Positions 33,563 through 48,226 are shown, counted from the first letter of the stretch. The stretch: DNA of 64,000 nucleotides from Artocarpus heterophyllus (GCA_025403435.1 JAJQZP010000038.1:312517-376516), one strand, 5' to 3'. Made by a program: numbers and translations. Notes: generated by a model not told the origin, from the sequence alone.

Positions 33563-36500
33563 TAAGTGCGGGAGCTTTACATATATATTAGTTTTTTAGA
33601 CTGTGGATTGAATTATGTCACATAAAAAAAACTCTTCAAAAAAATACTATAAATTACTTGTTTTTTTTTTTATAATTTTACTATTACATTGATTCTTGTG
33701 AGAGATGTATAATGTAAAAGTTTTTTAAAAAATAGCGAAGTTAATCTACTATTCAATAAGATAACAATGAGCATAAATATCTTAATAACTGTGTTGTGTC
33801 GTAATAAAAAACTTATAAATGAAGCCTATTAGGTGGAATCTAATCAGTAAATAGGCACTTCAAAAGGGAATGTGTAGCATTATTGATGCATTAAGGCTTA
33901 AGAAAACAAATCAATCTACTACAGCTACTCAACTTTAGACTTTTAGAGCATATAGTGAAGACTAATTAACACTATGTAGGTTTCATAATAGTCACCAACG
34001 CATCACATATAGGCTAATACTTTCACAAACTGCATCATTCTTTGCACTAGGATTTATAAATAATATAGATAGACCTAACATTCAAAAGTAAAGCTCAAAA
34101 ATGTCAATTCTTAAAAAGAAAAAAAAAATAAATAACAAGTTTAGACTTGTTTGCTTGAAACAATATCTTAATCTTTATCACCGGCCAAGTTTTTCATAAT
34201 ATGGGTCCTATTGATTCATTTCCTTTCCTCTTTTTTGGAATTCTAAGTTTTGATAGAAACTTGTACCGAAATCCTAGGGTCGTCTAAGAACAAAACTAAA
34301 ATTTGATCTTGTTTCACTTATTATAAACTCATTAAATTCAAACTTGTCTTTTAATTTATAGATCTAGCAAAAAGTGGAAAGGATTTCAAACTAGATTTGT
34401 ATTAAAAATAAAAATAAAAATAAAATGAAGTGAGAAAGAAAAAGTTTGCAATAAAAGAAAGGGAAAACATAAAGCCAGCTCTATTATGCTGTTGTCTCTT
34501 AATGAGAGTGTGCCACAAATAATACAAGGCCAAAATAGATATACAGAGGGAATCAAACAGTGCTGAAAACGATGTTCCTACTTTTTATTTTTTAAGTAAC
34601 AATATAATTATAAATAATGTAATGGGACATACTATATTAGGCCACTCTAGTAACCTTGTCCAAATGGTAGAGGAAAGAGAATATATAATGAAAAAATAAA
34701 AAATAAATATATTCCCATAATCAAATTTTTACATGCGTTATTTAATATAGGTGGTTTCATTATATAACGGGAATTATGGGTCCAAAGCACTACTCTCACT
34801 ACAAACAAACAAATATATATATATATATATAACGTGGGTGAATAAATAGAGAAGACATTTCTCTTACTATGTTTGGCATTTATTTTCTCCTTAGACTAAA
34901 AAAATAAATTATTTAAAAATTTTGAAATCTCTTGCTCGGTTTATTCTTGGCTACCAAATAATCACAGTTCTCTAAAAGATCTTTACATCTACTTCTTTCC
35001 ATGTTTTTCCAATTATAATAAAAGTTGTTCTGCGATAAAAACATTTAGCAATGCCACTATTTTTTATTGTTACTGAAGATTAACTCATTGCTGCAACAAC
35101 AATGTCCAAAGTGAAAAATCTCCAAAACGACAGAAATATATGTTTTGAGAAATTTTAGCTTTTTATTAAAGGAAAAAGAAATAAAAATTCCATGATTGGA
35201 GCTTTAAAAAAAAAAATTCATGATTGATGACAAAATGGTTTTAATCGACATCAAAAGTAAATTTAATTATTTCACCTGTCATTGGAACATGATAATTTTA
35301 TCCACGTATACTTTAACACTACTCGCATATTTATGTAACTTTTCAAGGTTCAAAATGTTTTATCATGGCCTAGAGAGAGAGAGAGAGAGAGAGAGGCAAC
35401 TTTTTCAAGAGTTCAAATCTTAATCATGGCCCATGGGATAAAAGAGGAAGAGACATCATGGGCTGCTTTGGTTTATCATTACATAAACTATCCACAACCT
35501 TTAGACGAATGAGTTCAACATGTTAAATCATGGCCACGCTCCGCCAAAAGTTAAGGAAGTTTTCAGGTATCATTTCATCTATTCATAAAATGAAAGCATT
35601 TTTACTTTGCTTCTTGGTGATACTATATCCTGATTATTTCAATTTTGATTAGGTAGGTACCATTTGGTGGCCATAATTTACTTGAAAAGGTAATACTACT
35701 CCACTTGCATTAACTAGAAACTTAAATATTAAAACATTTCCTTCTCAACTAAACGTACAAAAGAGAGAATTCAAAACCCACGTTATGTATGATCAATCAT
35801 ATTGTCATACCATGTCACTCAAAAAATTAAAATATTTTTAAACTGGCTTTTACATGCATATTTTTTTCCGTGTCTATTAAATTACATGACACGACATATT
35901 CACAACGTATTCATTAAATACTATTTGAGACCAAAAATTTGACAACATAGGCTCGAGCCATACTGGCTATGAATTAAAATAAGCAAGCAGGTTACAATTA
36001 AATGCCTTAACTATTAAACTATTATAATTAGACATTTAATTGAATGGAATCATTTATTGGGTACAAAAATCATTTAACATGAAGATTTTTGCCTAAATGA
36101 TGTCTCCCATTCAATTACAGATCCAATTTTACATAGTCTTTGCTTTATAAATACATGAAGACCCCAAACTAGTACAATTATTGAATTGAATTAACTACTT
36201 TCACTAGAAATTCAAGATCCTGGTCGAGTCTATTCTGGAACATGGCCCCCAGCCCCAAAGTACGTTGGCATCAATGTTTAAATGTCCGCTAAAAAACCAA
36301 TACGAAAAAAACAAATAAAATGTAAGAAAAAAATAAAATAAAGATGAATATTAATCAATTTTTTATGGAGGGGAAGTGTTTGATGTTGACTGGTCATCTT
36401 CAGTGTTCGATCCATCGAATAACGGACGTTGTTTTTCCTTTTTTTTTTCTTTTGTCTTTTTCTTTTTGAATAAAAGAACTTAAGATGGTTGAAATATTAA

Positions 36501-38881
36501 TTAATCAATTTAAAAATGCCTGACGGTAAAACTAATAATCTTATGAGGCAGTCTATTTTAAAATCTTTATTGGTCCAGTGGCCGTATTAATAAAGGTAAA
36601 AACAAAAAAAGAAGATGGTTTTTTGGGGTTGTCAACTGTCAAAGTTTTTTGTCTTCTTTTTGTGCTTATTGCTTAAGAATCTCACAGATGCGGTGGGATT
36701 CTTTTGATATATCATACTGACACCCAATTGCGTTCCATTGGATATTTCGAAGAAAAAGTTTATTAATAAATAAAAAATAATACCAAAGGAAAAAAAAAAA
36801 ATAGAAATAATGGAACCTTATGAAAAGATCTTGACATCATTATCGTTATGTCCGATGTGTAGCCAAGGATCCACAAGACACGCCATATTATCTCTTGTGC
36901 TATAATTTAAATTTTGAAAGGAAACCCCAAAAAAAAAAATTTGTGAGATTTATGCTAATAGTTTTAAACTGTGTTTTTCTCTTCCCAAAGAGATATCTAA
37001 CTAAAGATTCATGTGTACACGTGTATGATGTAGATTACAAGGTTGAAACTAAAACAGAAACAAAACAGGAATTTAGCCAATGAGATTTTTGGTCTTAAGA
37101 TCAAAGATATATACAGCTAATTAACACCTACCAAAAAGCTCATGGATACGACAAGATTAGAGCTTCATGTTTTTGTTGTTTTTCTTCTTCCAATGGGAAA
37201 ATTGGGATTGAAAAATAGCAAGGTGATTAATATGTGTGTGTGTATGAGCTGTATAAATCGATTGACTAATCAATTAAGTTATCTTTAGAAACGTCAAAAT
37301 ATTATCGACTACTCAACATTAGTCATGTGTATGTCATTTGTAATAGCTCTATCATGTACAAGAGTCGATGGTTGTAGCTACATCAATCTCAATAATATAT
37401 ATGCGTCTCAAAAAGTATACGCGTTTTTAGAAGTGAGGGCCACAGATGGTAAAAACCTTTTTTGAATGTGTATATAGTGCATTTCCAAAGGATATAAAAT
37501 GACAGAACTTTTTAAATTTTATCAAGTAAATATGAGAAGAGAATTTTTATTTATCCATAGGTGAATCTACTGATTAGGAGTAATTAGTCTACATCCATTT
37601 AAAGTTGATAACAATTGTCACACCACTTGACAAAAAAAAATATTTCATAAATATTTTTATAATCCCTTATATGTTAAAGAACACAACTCTAATCTCAATA
37701 TTCCTATCAAATTATGAGTTTGGCATAGTTTTATTGATAGTTAGGTATTTAAAATATTGATATATCAATAAATTGTATTTACAATGAATTAAGGATAACT
37801 CAAATTTTGTATAAAACATTAGGATTGGAGTTAATATCTCAGACTAGAAAAACTTTTTGTTATTATCATTGAATACGTCAGAGAATTAAGTTTTAATTAT
37901 ATTATTTTAACTATTACAGTATAAAACTCCCATATATTACAATATAAAACTCTTATATATTATAATATATAATAAAAATATACTATGTACAAAATATTTA
38001 TATGCTATAACATTTACTTTTTCAACTTTAAACTGTTACTTAGTTCTCAAATAATCTCTTCTTTTTCTTTTTCTTGTTTGTTTTTTGCTTGAGTTAGTAA
38101 TAATTGAGTTTACTATGTTCAAACCAATGGATGAAGAAAGAGTGAAAAGACTCTTTTTTAATGGACAAGACATGAGAGAGTTAAGACTTTAGGTTATCCA
38201 ATATACTAGCACAACGACCATACATGTAGTTAACTAAAAGCTAGAGGAGTACAAGTCATCAAATCAACAATTTTTTCCTCATTTTTCCATGTGGCAGAAC
38301 GTGAGCTGATTCAAAATATACCCGTGGGTACGCTAATCAAAACCCAGCAGGTATCACGCGCTCTATAGTGTAAAACCTTAAGGTAATTAAACCTTTGTTC
38401 CCAAGCTCTCAACTTCAAACCTTCTTAGTATCTTATTCTAAAAAAAAAATTCTTTACATATTATTTTATTTTAAAAAAAATGCTTTCGTAAGTATAACTC
38501 AGCACTAAAAATCTCCTCCGTTCTCCCCAAAACGGAAATCAATTCTTTCACCGGGAAGGGGAAAAAAAAAAAACTGAAAAATATTGTCCCACTCTTTTCC
38601 CTATAGAACCTTTTCCTGTCTCAAAATAGATACAATAAATAAAGGAAAAAAAAGGAAAAATACAAACTCTTCTCATTATTATATCCCAGGAAAAATAGAT
38701 AGACAACCTTCAAACCCAAACCAAAACTCTCTCATTTTCTCTCTCTCTCACACTCTCACTATTTTTTTCTCTCTCTATTTCTCTCCGATTAGGTTCCGGC
38801 GACTTTCTCGATCGCTCGGACTACAAAAACCGATTCAGAATATGAGAAAAGAGTTATGAGAGATTGCCTGTACCGGCGGCG
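33563..38881. other. Intergenic and upstream region of cyclin D1
   Basis: No gene seen. Simple repeats include (TA)n near 34813-34830 and (GA)n near 35370-35394. The last 200 bp are TC-rich (38735-38790), as in plant 5' leaders. Confidence 0.4.
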
Positions 38882-38885
38882 ATGA
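38842..38885 (+). promoter_or_regulatory. Two short upstream ORFs in the cyclin D1 leader
   Basis: ATG at 38842 opens a 5-codon frame ending at 38859. ATG at 38856 opens a 9-codon frame (MRDCLYRRR) that stops at 38883-38885, overlapping the main ATG at 38882. The second would force ribosomes that start there to terminate across the cyclin start, so it could dampen translation. This assumes that transcription starts upstream of 38842, which the TC-rich leader suggests but does not prove. Confidence 0.45.
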
Positions 38886-41281
38886 TGTCGGTGTCGTGCT
38901 CGGACTGCTTCTCCGACCTTCTCTGCGGGGAGGACTCCGGAATCCTGTCGGAGGAGTACTCGCCGACTGAATGCTCCTCCGACCTGGAATATTCAGTCGA
39001 CGAGTTTCTAAGCGAGGAATCCATCGCTAGCTTCATCGAGGACGAGCGGAGCTTCGTCCCCGGCGTCGATTACCTCGCTCGCTTTCGCTCTCATCCACTC
39101 GAAGCCTCCGCTCGTGCTCTCTCCGTTGCATGGATTCTCAAGGTAAAAAGAAAAAGAAAAATTCTAAAACTTTCCCGAGAAAATTAATCAGAAAATCATT
39201 TAGTTTAACTTTCTGAAGCAAGTTGTTGATTAAAAGGGAGGGAAAAAAGAAGAAGAAGAAGAAAGTTGCTTGATATTACGGGAATGCCACAGATCTGCGA
39301 CTGTTTCATTCTTCGGCTTCCATCAAAACTGTTTAACAGCCGTCGGATCTGTGGAAAAAAAAAAAAAACCTTCGATCAGATCTCGATAGTTATTGGCGGC
39401 GCGTAAAAGATTCCTTGTACCGGTTTTCTCATGCTGTTATCGGTCGTTACGATTACGAGTTAATGCTAATATAACGAGTAGGTTACCAAACTGTTCGGGT
39501 CAGGGTAGATTATATGTGCGACGTCGTTTTGTTTTGCAGGTCCATTCTTACTACGGTTTTCAGCCGCTGACGGCGTATCTCTCTGTCAACTACTTGGATC
39601 GGTTCCTGTACTCTCGCCGCTTGCCGGTGAGTTTAAGCTGATCAAGGTTTAATTAATAAATTAATATATATTATATTAATTATGTTAATCATCTTGGATT
39701 TAATAAATTAGTATTTTTTTGTTTACTTTTTGTTGTTCATGTAAAGAAAGTTGAGTAATTATATTTGACTTTTCAAACCCCGAAAAAGACAACGTACAGT
39801 AAATACACTACGGTATCAAGGTATTATTGTCAACATATATTGTACATTTGTACGTACGATGTACATTAAAAAAAACTAATTACCTGTTTTACGTAGTCTT
39901 TTGTGGCTTTTATAATTAAAAAAAAAAAGAAAGAAAAACCACAGATAGGCCAACAATTGTCTTATGGATTGCCAGCCAATTGTTTGTTGAGGAATTGCTT
40001 GCCTTTTGACTTTTTAGTAACAACAGTGTAAAAGTACACTCCTACATTAATTATGCCTGTATTAACTTTGTTATTCTTGTCTCATCACGTCCCACTTTGT
40101 GAAAAATAATAGAGAAAAACCAAGGCAATCTAAACTCAACAGTCAAACAATGATCTGTTATTTTCCTTGTTTTTCCTTTTTTCTTTTCAAGTACGACTGT
40201 GATCAATAAACCTATATTCTCTCTTTTTTTTTTTCTTGTTAAATTTGTCATTATTTCACAGCAATCTGATGGGTGGCCGTTGCAACTGTTATCCGTGGCT
40301 TGCTTATCATTGGCTGCAAAAATGGAGGAACCTCTTGTTCCTTCTTTGTTGGATCTTCAGGTATATATATACATGTATATATGTATAATACAATATATAT
40401 GTATCATATGATTTGCAAGTAATTTTCTTTTTGAATGTTTTTAGAGACTAATTTAGATTAAGAGTGAATATAAAATTAATTATATTTGCAATTTCTATAT
40501 ATATAGATTGAGGGTGCTAAGTTCATTTTCGAACCCCGAACGATCCGCCGAATGGAGCTTCTTGTTCTTAGTGTTTTGGATTGGAGGCTAAGATCCGTAA
40601 CACCTTTCAGTTTTATCAGTTTCTTTGCATGTAAGCTCGACTCAACCAAGACTTTCATCGCCTTTCTTATTTCACGCGCCACAGAAATTATCTTGTCCAA
40701 TATCCAAGGTAATTAACGGAATAATAATAATAATAAAGTTTATAGATAATATACATACAAAAAATAAATAAATAAATGACCTAGTTAGCCTGCTAATGCA
40801 TTCTAATTAATAAATCATAATAGTTCGGGTACATTTATCTATGCAGAGGCCAGCTTTGTTGAATATTGGCCGTCATGCATTGCGGCGGCGGCGATACTTT
40901 CCGCGGCCAATGAGATCCCTAGTTTCTCAATGGTTAATGCCGAGCAAGCTGAATCATGGTGTGATGGATTGAGCAAAGTAAGCTTTGTTAACATGTTGAA
41001 TTTATAATAATTAATAAAACCAAAACGTATACGTATGTATATGAGGGTGGTTTTTGCAGGAGAAAATAATAGGATGCTACGACCTGATGAAAGCTATTTT
41101 GGTTCAAAGTAGTTGCCGGAAAAAGACACCAAAAGTCTTACCACAGCTTCGAGTAACAGTCCGGGGCAGAATGAGGTCAAGTACTAGTGACTCATCCTCA
41201 TCATTCTCGTCATCATCTTTTAAAAGGAGGAAATTAAATAACCGCTTATGGGTAGATGATGACAAAGGAAACTCCGACTGA
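38882..41281 (+). CDS. CYCD1;1: Cyclin D1 (G1/S cyclin)
   Basis: Six exons: 38882-39142, 39540-39626, 40262-40360, 40507-40708, 40847-40977 and 41060-41281. GT-AG joints give 333 residues, near the Arabidopsis length. D-type cyclins bind CDKA and drive G1/S entry by phosphorylating retinoblastoma-related protein in the nucleus. The RBR-binding LxCxE motif is LLCGE at residues 13-17, next to an acidic N-terminus. The cyclin box follows, with SVAWILK, FQPLTAYLSVNYLDRFL and ACLSLAAKMEE, then MELLVLSVLDWRLRSVTP; the C-terminal cyclin fold includes FVEYWPSCIAAAAIL. A Ser-rich tail with KRRK ends the protein. The sequence resembles CYCD1 more than CYCD2/3/4. The start could be Met1 (38882) or Met2 (38885). 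Gene intact. Confidence 0.95.
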
Positions 41282-44200
41282 GAGGAAAAAGGAGGGAACT
41301 ATAAAATAAAAGGAAAAGGGGAAACAAAAAAAGAAAAGAAAAGGGGAATGGTGGTCCAAGTTTGTCTAGAAACCTCAATATTTTTTTTGGAGGGCTTTGA
41401 GATTAATATTGACTAGAGTGATGGTGTATATTATAGTATATATATATATATATATATATAGATATAATATCCTAGTTTATTGTATGTATGGGAGAGAAAG
41501 AGAGAGAGAGTTTGTTGAGTTTGTAGATTTATTGATTTCTTTAGGTGGGCAATACCATATATCATTAAATGGCTTTGCAGATTCCCAAGGGAATGGGATT
41601 TGTTTGTTAATATTTTGGGTGTTTGAGAAAGAAAAAAGTGAGGGAAAAGACAGAGACAGATCTGTTTTTAATAGTGGAGTCATGGAGTGTGAATGAAGTG
41701 GGGTGGGGATCGAATTCAAAGGGAGCATTAATTGTTGAATGAAAGAGGTGGTGGTGGAGTTGGTGTGGGACCATGAAAATAGGGGGGTTCATAAAGAGGG
41801 GGTGATATTATTAGGTTTGGTCATCAAAGATGTTTGGCAAAATGAGGAGGCAAAGATTATATTATACACAATATTGGCACTATACTTTGAAGTTTGAGCA
41901 AGTTCATGGACATGGGATTCTATAAAGTCAAGCTTCTCATCTCATCAAGTCATCATCTAAGCTAGGCCCCCCATAATTTGCTTCAACTTCTGCCTCTTTC
42001 AATGGGAGAGAAGGAAATTCAATAACACGATAAGATTAGACGTATATATATCCTCCATATTTTTACATGAATACCTTTTCTTTTAGACCTTTTTTTTTTT
42101 TTTTTTGAGTGGTACTTATGTGTGCTTAAGCAACAGGTGCGTGTAGCACACACGTGTGTATGAGTGCTTTTTTGGCTGGAACTGCCTCTTTTATTGGCCA
42201 TGAGGGTTTTGGCCTTAATTAGTTAACTATACTGGTCATCGGACTCTTTGATCAACATGGTGTTCGCACGGGTGGTGGCCACACGTGCTTCACACTTTTT
42301 TTATTTTTTTTTTTCAATTTTTATTTGATTTTCTTTCTTGGAAGGGAGGAAAACGAAAAAAACCTCTCACATGGCCGAAGTTTTTGGCCTTTTCCTCTTT
42401 TATTTTCTTTTTTTAAAGAGAAAAAAAAAAAAAAAGCATACTGAGGTCTTTGGGGCCTTCATGCATGTTGTAATGGACTCATGGTGACTATAATAATAAA
42501 ATGGATTTCTCTCTTTCGAATATTATTACTTACTCGGTTTCTGCATGGCACGTGACTGACAATGGAGACTTTTGTAGCTTAGCGGTTTGTTTTATTAACT
42601 TTTCCAATTAAATATAAATATCATCAAAAAAAGCTTTTTTTTTAATTATATGTGAAGGATAAAGCCCGCCAAAGATGGAAGTGATGAAGGGACTTGGGCT
42701 AGGTCCCGCTCGCAATTAAAGCTGGCTTATGATCAGCAAACTTCATCAGTGCCAGTGAATACGACTCTTTTATCATTTGCCATCTCGTGACCAAATAACC
42801 CCATTATATATACACACACAAATGTATATATTGTGGCTCTTTTCTCTGTTACCATCTTTTTCTTGATCTCCTTCAGATATCAGACAAACTTTTCAATTCC
42901 CCCTTATTAATTCATCATCACAGTGCATATTAACATTATTCCAACGCTTCCGATATGACGTTGAAGCTATTTGATAAATAGTCCCAATATTTATTATTAG
43001 CATAACATGTAGATAAATGAGAAGCAGTACTATAGTACAATATGATATGAGAATTAATAAGGTGATATTTCTTTATATAATACACACACACACACACACA
43101 CATATATATGTATATATGGATATAATAATGGAGGTGGGAGTGTACACTAAATAGTGCTTAGAGAGACATATATAAATAGTGAGAAAAAGCCAAGGCTTGA
43201 AAAAGCAACTTTAACTGCCTGGACGTTTCCTACACTAACAAATTGAAAAGGCCCAAAAATGAGCCTGTCATTTAGTCCCGGATCCCCGACATGCATGTAA
43301 TAACACATATATGTGTTTCACCGTTTATGTATACCTTGCGAAAAAGTAAGTACAGTGAATATATATATATATATATGTATATGTATATATCTTAGGCATC
43401 TTTTGCATGTCATGAAATCCATACCACCTCCCATGTGGGATACGTGGCATGTTATTTGTCGATCCAGCAGCTTAAATCAAAATATTGTTCAACATCTTCT
43501 ATAACAGCCAACTTTTCCTTTGTTTCGTTTTATTTTATTTTTTTCAATTTTTTACTCAAATTATGCAGATGAAAATTATGTATCTCACTGCCTCCAATTA
43601 GACCACCCAGGATGGGGGAAAAAAAGAAGAAAATCGAAACGTATAGTGACAAGCTCTCTTTAAGTATGATTTTTCTCAGATTTTTCTTTTTGGTCTGTTT
43701 TATGTGTCATCAAGGACATTAAGGACCACCCAAAAATTGATAGAGAGTAAAGGATATATGTTTTCATGGGTAATGGACGTTACTATATACATATATATAT
43801 ATGTATATATATCTATATATGAAGCTCTTCTTATTACTTGCTAGTTGCTGCTAGCTTTTACAAAAGAGCTAGCTTTTTAGCTTCTTCCAACAATGTGGAA
43901 CCCATACACACACACACACACACACACACATATAAATATAAACATAGATACACACACACACACATATATCAAGCGTGTCGGAAAAGCAGTTTAACAACAA
44001 ATTATTATTGACATAAAATCTATATAATCAACTTAAGTGAATGATGTCTAGTGTGGATTTTTCCTCCTTAGCTAGACCAGCAATCGTTGGAAAATCATGG
44101 ATTTGGACAATATGGCTAATTAAAGCCACTCTAATATATAATAATTCCCACAATTCTACAACTATTATTATAAATGTCTCAGTTAGAACCAAAAAAAAAA

Positions 44201-46102
44201 AAAAAAGAGGCCGGTCTCGTGCGGTAATGGTCATCACCAAAGGTTGATTTTAACTAAAATTATATATATAGATACGTCATAGCCAAACCCCATTTAGTGT
44301 GTGTGGTATATTAATATATGTATGACGATAGGGGTATAGATATTTGTATTATTAATCAGAAGAGATTGGATTCTAGTCTCAACAAAAGCGTCAAGAAATA
44401 GGACAAGCCGTGGACCGCAACCACAATAAATATATACATATTTGTGTGTGTGTGTGTGTGTAACATATGATCATCTAGTTGAACGCAGCTTATAAATTCA
44501 CCTTAAAAAAAGCAAATAAACATGTAGAAATTAACATCACAAATATATGGCTTTGATGGATCCCTTTCCTTTATTAGATGTATTGTCCCGTGCATGCAAG
44601 TGTTTGCGTTGGCCGTTTGGACCAATAGTCGGTGCAATGTAAGGTCGAATCAATCTTAATTATTAAAGCTATACAATACTCTAAAATTTAGTGCTTCATA
44701 AGTCCTGACATTTGTAATATTTTTCATTCATAAGTGTAACATTTAACTCGTTTAAATATAATATTTAACGTTATATATATTGAACTACATTTATCAAGTG
44801 TTATTAATAAACAAATTTAGTGTTACACCATCATGAACAAAAAAAATGGTACTAAGTACTGATGGAAGATTATTCTTAAATATTGGATATCTATCTTTAT
44901 ATCTAATATATATAGACACAAATACATAGGTTATATAAAAGGCTATGCTTGGTTTCCTTTGAGTGTGACTGTTTGTACCCATTTTCGATATTTTTTAATT
45001 TAAGGGACCCCTTCGAGCACAACTAGATAGTGTTACTGAACCCACAAATTTGGGCACGATGGGTACGTGATATGCACTTATTGGGCGTTAAAAGGTGAAA
45101 TATTTTGTCATTTTTTTCTTTTAGTTTTAGCAAAAAGATAAAGGGTGTGGAACCTATATGGGCTATGGAGAATTTGGATTTTGTAAGCAATTGGTTCCCA
45201 CCATTATTCCCTCAATGATCATGATTAAAGGCTGAAAGAAAAATATACCGTATGAGAGTTTGTGTTTGTTTATGATTAATATGAAGCTATAATTCACTCA
45301 TTATAACCTAGGTTGAAAGTGTATAGGTGGTAATAATCATAGACTATTACTTGATCATAGACCAATTAGAGAATGACACGTGGAGCTTAAATTACATCAA
45401 TAACGAACCAAAATGCCCACTTTATATATTTATTAAACTCGTTTCTATTATTGGAATTAAATTGCTGTAGGGTCTCAGTTGCTTTAGCCTCCCTTATCTT
45501 GCACAATGCATTTTATAAAAGACTTTTCTGCGCATGCACTTTCTTTTTCTCCAAACAGAATGGTTTTTATTTTTAAAGTGAGGAATCCTAAGTATAAACC
45601 CAAAAGCCAAAATTTCTTTTTTTTTTTCCCCTTCTCAAAAAAAAAAAAAAAAAAAGAAAGTGGGGAGAGAGATCAGAATCTAGCTCTTTACTTACTCTCT
45701 TTTGCTGGCGGAATTTTTCAGCTTTATGTGGCCATTTGACAAAGATATATGGAGGACTAAAACTATAAAAAAAAAAACCATTGGCTCGTGGGGTTGCTGG
45801 AAAAGTCTACAGACTCTTTTCGACTAAAGATTTCAAAAGCTTGAATGATTCTGAATTTTTGAGATACTATTTATGATTTTATGCTGAATGCAAGACAGCA
45901 ACGCCCTCTAGTCTTTAGAGCACTCATTGTCCCCAAGCCCATGACCAATTTTTGTTTACAAGGAGAAAAAAAAAAAAAGGCAACTGAAAAAGGAAAAATT
46001 TGATCATAACACCTTATTCCCCAAAATTCATATTTTGTCTCCTTAATCAAATAATGACTTCTTCAAGCTAATTAATTAGACCCATTTATATTCGATAGAG
46101 AC

Positions 46103-46140
<38 letters not shown>

Positions 46141-46387
46141 CATATATCGACCATCATAATAATTAGGTTCTAGATAGCAAGTTAGCCTTCATGATAATTT
46201 TGTTAACTTTGTAATAGATCTCCATAATGAATTCATATTATCTAAAGATCACATACGTACTTTAGATTGACGCGTGCGTAGAATGTCCTATAATACGTCC
46301 ACGTCTATGTACAAATTTATGTGTATATGTAGATAAATGTAAAAGTAAATAACACTAGAAATATTACTTAAAAAAAAGATGCATAGG
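41282..46387. other. Intergenic, microsatellite-rich
   Basis: No gene recognised. Microsatellites: (TA)n 41438-41460, (CA)n 43082-43102, (TA)n near 43350, (CA)n 43905-43931, (TG)n 44442-44461, (CA)n(TA)n 46102-46141, plus poly(A)/poly(T) runs near 42089, 42423 and 45639. The first few hundred bases should contain the cyclin 3' UTR. Confidence 0.45.
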
Positions 46388-46505
46388 CTGTTTGCCAAAC
46401 CAGTTTAAACTAGAAAAATGAGTCAAATCATAACATATGAGAGTTTTATATTATAGTTGTTTTTTGCTTGATATTATAGGTGTTGAGAGCTTTAGTTCGC
46501 ACCTT
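46388..46505. mobile_element. MITE-like sequence
   Basis: Begins CTGTTTGCCAAACCAGTTTAAAC and includes ACATATGAGAGTTTTATA (shown split: CTGTTTGCC, AAACCAGTTTAAAC), words shared with sequences at 7.83-8.03 and 48.12-48.23 kb. No clear ends. Confidence 0.3.
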
Positions 46506-47558
46506 AGAATTCGAACGATGTATGTCAAATGGGGGGAAATGTAAAGAAAAAAGATGTGTATAGGTGTGGCCAAACGAGGGTGTGGAGGCTTATAGGTGTT
46601 GGCTTTATTATTATTATCATTTTTTTTTCCCTTTCCAACTCTCACATTTACATGATCATCACTGCTTTGGATGCCATGAAAAGAAGTTGAAAGAGAGGAG
46701 CATATAGGGTTGGCTGTTCTCGAGGGAGCGTGTATGTCGTGGTCTTCTTTATTTTTGCTTTAATTGGTGTTTGATAGTGCCTTCAGCTGGACCTCCATCA
46801 GAAGCAAGCTGAGTGGAGACAAAAGAGTCGTCTTCTTAATCATCAACAACATTCATGGGAGCCATATAGCCACCATCCCTTATTCATTAAACCACATAAA
46901 TATAAACACAAACACATCATAATTTTCTTGTCATAATTGCGAAAGCAGCCATATATATGGCTCTTTACATGTCAAACTATATAAAAGGGACCAATTATTG
47001 GGTGACAAGTACTACAAAGAAAGAAACAAAAAGTGTGGTAAAATGAAAAGGGGAAAAGTAAAAGTGGGTAAAAAAGCCTTCCATATATGACTTGGTGTTA
47101 GCAAGTCATCTTACGCGGTTGGACAAAAGAAAAAAAAAGGGATAAACATATTTATTCCGCAAAAGGGATGTTTACTATTTATTAGCCGAAAGATAATTAC
47201 TTGTACTAGGGTAATTTGCATTATGAAAATGTGATTAGGAAATTGGGGTAAAGGAAGGATTAGAAAGGAGTGTACGTGCAACAAAAATGTTTAATTAGAT
47301 AAGACTGGATACGGAGAGGGGGAATGGTTTTTGAGAAAGGTACAATTTTCTTTTCAAAGTAATCATTCTTATATAGCATGATTTCATATATAAGGAGATA
47401 TATATATATTTATACACACACACATATATGGTTTCCACATCTTCTCAATTAATTGGTCTCTTGAAGTCTATCAAACCTTAAAAGAGCGCATGAAGTTATA
47501 TATAAATTTCCAAAATACTTAATACACACCACATTAGGAAATAAAAAAATGTAATGAA

Positions 47559-47561
<3 letters not shown>
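46506..47561. other. Intergenic
   Basis: No gene or element recognised. Confidence 0.35.

Positions 47562-47631
<70 letters not shown>
47562..47631. repeat. Compound (CA)n(TA)n microsatellite
   Basis: About 45 bases of CA repeat pass into about 25 bases of TA repeat. The longest simple repeat in the window. Confidence 0.95.
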
Positions 47632-47636
<5 letters not shown>

Positions 47637-48115
47637 TCCCATCCAAGTGCATTTCAATCACTATCCCACAACGGGGAGATATTTTCTTCTGTCATGCCAA
47701 TAGATAATTTCTCAAGGACGTATGGTTGTATAAATGTGTGTGTATATATATAATGCATAAGTTAGACTGGTTGGCGGATTAGTAAATATGTAAATATGTG
47801 TATTGAACTTGCTAAGAATTTAGAGTCTTAATTCTATGCTGAGTAGGGTGATATAAACTTTAGAATAAAATTAAACAAATAAGAACATACAAAATTATAA
47901 TGGTTCATTTTTAATGTGATAAATATATATTTATTTTTAGTTACTACAATAATTCAGTATGATGAAAAAATACTTTATAAGTGAAAATTGTATATCTCAT
48001 GACTAAGTTTTCTATTTTCTTTAATTTTTTTAATAACCTTAATATCCGTATATTATTTTATTATGATATGCATGCTACAGTTGCATAAAGCCATGACCGT
48101 CAGAATAATAATTCT
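47632..48115. other. Intergenic
   Basis: AT-rich, nothing recognised. Confidence 0.35.
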
Positions 48116-48226
48116 AGGGTATTTTGTAAACCGGTTTAAACTTAAAAAATAAGTTTAAAAACTATAGCATGCGAGAAGTTTCACTATACATAATTAGAAC
48201 TAATATGCCAAACAGACAGTTAGACT
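48116..48226. mobile_element. MITE-like sequence (hAT-type ends)
   Basis: Left end AGGGTATTTTGTAAACC, then GGTTTAAACTT. Right end ATGCCAAACAGACAGT, whose reverse complement starts ACTGTCTGTTTGGC. Contains GCATGCGAGAAGTTT, related to the MITE-like copies at 7.8 and 46.4 kb. Boundaries approximate. Confidence 0.35.

Noticed and set aside
46740..46860. Possible microRNA precursor
   Set aside because: No convincing hairpin or known mature microRNA sequence could be read by eye.
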